Shown one piece after another: positions 5,403 to 6,351 of a DNA stretch of 6,351 nt (its first letter is position 1; the number at the start of each line of letters is the position of its first letter). This stretch comes from Comamonadaceae bacterium (GTDB taxonomy: Bacteria; Pseudomonadota; Gammaproteobacteria; Burkholderiales; Burkholderiaceae_C): positions 1 to 6,351 of the forward strand of contig JAAFHN010000161.1 of the NCBI GenBank assembly GCA_013298415.1, in the 5' to 3' direction. A program made the position numbers and the translations under genes. The notes under the pieces were generated by a model. The model searched no databases. It was not told where the DNA came from and saw only the letters and a list, made by a program, of their open reading frames with translations.

Positions 5403-5975
5403 GTGGCTATTGATCTCAATTTTCGGCGAGCTGCCGTGCGTACGCTGCTGAATGATGTGGGTTGCTACGTGCTGTGCGACTTGAATGGCGTCCCGATGTA
5501 CGTAGGTCAGTCGACTGATGGAATTCGGTCACGCGTCAACCGCCACCTGACTTCAGCGAGGTCAGACATCATTGCCAACAGACAAATTGACGTTTGGGAA
5601 ATTGCTTTCGTTTGGGCGTTTCCAGTGATCGAGCGGGACGCCATTGCGCCGCTAGAAAACGCGCTTTTTCACGCCTTCCATCCGAAGTCAGCGTTGATGA
5701 ACGGAAAATTTCCACCCAAACCAGCCGCGAACTTCAAACTACCGAAGCCCGCGCAGATTGTCCAGGTGATGTCAGACGCGGAGATCGCGGAGAAACTTGA
5801 CCCGGCTTCCCGACTTCCACGCCAAGCAGAGCACTACTCGCAGATAGTCGGCCACTTTTTGGCAGTCAAAAACTCCAAGGAAATCGCTGGTGCAATTCAC
5901 GCGCACTTCGAGCGACTGAGTCGGTATCACAATGAGCTATTGAGTCTCGCGGACGACTTCGACGGGGTTCCCTGA
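5403..5975 (+). CDS. GIY-YIG nuclease, candidate Type II restriction endonuclease
   Basis: A 190-residue protein with an N-terminal GIY-YIG nuclease domain (about residues 15-105). The residues expected of the fold are visible: GCY (20-22) in place of GIY, MYVGQS (32-37) in place of YIG with Tyr33, the RSRVNRH helix with Arg44 and His48 (an R-x-x-x-H spacing like Arg104/His108 of Eco29kI), Glu85 in PLENALFHAF as the metal ligand, and Asn100 in LMNGKF. Tyr22, Tyr33, Arg44, His48, Glu85 and Asn100 thus give a complete catalytic set. Residues from about 105 to 190 form a charged, largely helical extension that I do not recognise; it may bind DNA or mediate oligomerisation. The gene starts with GTG 8 bases after a C5 methyltransferase, so the likely role is the cutting partner of a restriction-modification pair. 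Known GIY-YIG restriction enzymes include Eco29kI and Hpy188I, but overall similarity to them seems low. Restriction activity is inferred from context and motifs, not shown. Confidence 0.8.
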   Translation: MAIDLNFRRAAVRTLLNDVGCYVLCDLNGVPMYVGQSTDGIRSRVNRHLTSARSDIIANRQIDVWEIAFVWAFPVIERDAIAPLENALFHAFHPKSALMNGKFPPKPAANFKLPKPAQIVQVMSDAEIAEKLDPASRLPRQAEHYSQIVGHFLAVKNSKEIAGAIHAHFERLSRYHNELLSLADDFDGVP

Positions 5976-6013
5976 GTCCGCTTTCTGGCGCCGCGTGCCA
6001 TCCGCGTTCCCGC

Positions 6014-6091
6014 GCATAGCTCGAGGATCAAATCTTGCGATTCGACGCTCGAGTTGCAAAAAGCATAGCAAAGAATATGGCAAAAGCATAG
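6014..6091. repeat. Short dispersed repeats (GCATAG and CTCGAG)
   Basis: In the intergenic stretch after the nuclease gene, GCAAAAAGCATAG (6056-6068) is followed by GCAAAAGCATAG (6080-6091), and a further GCATAG lies at 6014-6019. The palindrome CTCGAG occurs at 6020-6025 and 6048-6053, and AATC-TTGC-GATT between them could form a small inner hairpin. No classic terminator with a T-tract is visible for the restriction-modification operon. Confidence 0.45.
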
Positions 6092-6131
6092 ATAACGGGA
6101 TGATTTGCCAATCAAAACTCGGCTGAGTTTC

Positions 6132-6161
6132 TGTGCTTTTCGAGCCTTTTCAGCGCTTTTC
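6132..6161. repeat. Three CTTTTC units at a 10-bp period
   Basis: CTTTTC occurs at 6136-6141, 6146-6151 and 6156-6161, exactly 10 bases apart, with G/C-rich linkers. On the minus strand this reads as GAAAAG units phased by about one helical turn. It lies just after the stop codon of the minus-strand membrane protein. Confidence 0.6.
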
Positions 6162-6181
6162 GCGTTACAGGCCGTCCTGCT

Positions 6182-6351
6182 CTACGCCTTGAAATGCAGC
6201 AACAACAGCACCCAAACCACACTCCCCAGCAGCCCCACGCCGATGTAGATCAGTTTACGGACGAGGTCTTGGAGTTTTCGGTTTTCTTCGGCTAGCGTTT
6301 GGATGGCGGATTGGTTTTGGCCGCTTAGGGCGTTGCTCAGCAGGCGGGGCA
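6182..6351 (-). CDS. C-terminal end of an unrecognised coiled-coil/membrane protein (partial)
   Basis: An open frame enters from the right edge and ends in TAG at 6184-6182, giving 55 C-terminal residues. The visible part begins PRLLSNALSGQNQSAIQTLA, continues with a charged heptad-like helix (AEENRKLQDLVRKL, about visible residues 20-33), then a single hydrophobic segment (IYIGVGLLGSVVWVLLLL, about 34-51), and ends HFKA. The layout of a helix or coiled coil followed by one C-terminal membrane helix and a very short tail suggests a tail-anchored inner-membrane protein or the end of a larger membrane-linked protein. I do not recognise the family. The start lies outside the window. It converges with the restriction-modification operon, so it is probably outside that functional unit. 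Support comes from the coherent amphipathic and hydrophobic pattern and the tidy stop after a basic residue. Confidence 0.65.
   Translation of the reverse strand, partial: PRLLSNALSGQNQSAIQTLAEENRKLQDLVRKLIYIGVGLLGSVVWVLLLLHFKA

Noticed and set aside
5927..6115. A 62-codon minus-strand frame overlapping the end of the nuclease gene.
   Set aside because: It has no recognisable features, overlaps a well-supported gene antisense, and is likely a chance frame.
4093..6119. TCAAAACT present both in the palindrome arm (4093-4100) and downstream of the nuclease gene (6112-6119).
   Set aside because: An 8-base match over regions this long is not significant, and the second copy has no inverted partner.
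4020..6128. ACTCAGC (4020-4026) and its reverse complement GCTGAGT (6122-6128) flanking the restriction-modification genes as possible element ends.
   Set aside because: Seven matching bases between two stretches of a few hundred bases is expected by chance, and the flanking bases do not extend the match.

Overview
The window looks like a chromosomal segment of a GC-rich beta-proteobacterium, most likely order Burkholderiales (Comamonadaceae-like). This rests on the block at the left end, an FmdB-type zinc ribbon followed by a DUF502 membrane protein, which in that order usually sits just upstream of aspS, and on the general style of the proteins. No rRNA, tRNA, CRISPR array or insertion sequence was recognised. 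The taxonomic call comes from memory of gene order, not from a search.

Left part (about 1-3219), all on the minus strand: a GNAT-type acetyltransferase-like protein, a sodium:solute symporter of about 480 residues, an FmdB zinc-ribbon protein with an Ala/Pro-rich tail, and the start of a DUF502 inner-membrane protein. The DUF502 frame hits a stop codon inside a homopolymer run at the very edge of the window, which may be a contig-end artefact. These look like ordinary chromosomal genes.

Middle part (about 3220-4015), plus strand: a HicAB toxin-antitoxin module. The HicA toxin keeps its catalytic Gly-Ser-His but has no ATG start in the expected place; a TTG is the best candidate. HicB keeps its toxin-binding domain, but an in-frame TAA cuts off the C-terminal helix-turn-helix domain. 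The lost half is still fully readable in the same frame behind the stop.

Right part (about 4016-6351): a two-gene operon of a complete C5-cytosine DNA methyltransferase and, 8 bases later, a 190-residue GIY-YIG nuclease with a full set of catalytic residues. Together they make a candidate Type II restriction-modification system in the general class of Eco29kI. A perfect 13-bp inverted repeat (a likely operator) and a second short hairpin lie between the HicB remnant and the methyltransferase. Downstream there is a repeat-rich intergenic stretch, then the C-terminal end of an unrecognised minus-strand protein with a coiled coil and one membrane helix.

The window is therefore a small defence/addiction cluster (a decaying HicAB plus a GIY-YIG restriction-modification pair) placed between ordinary chromosomal genes. 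The restriction-modification pair is the item most worth following up, then the split HicB.
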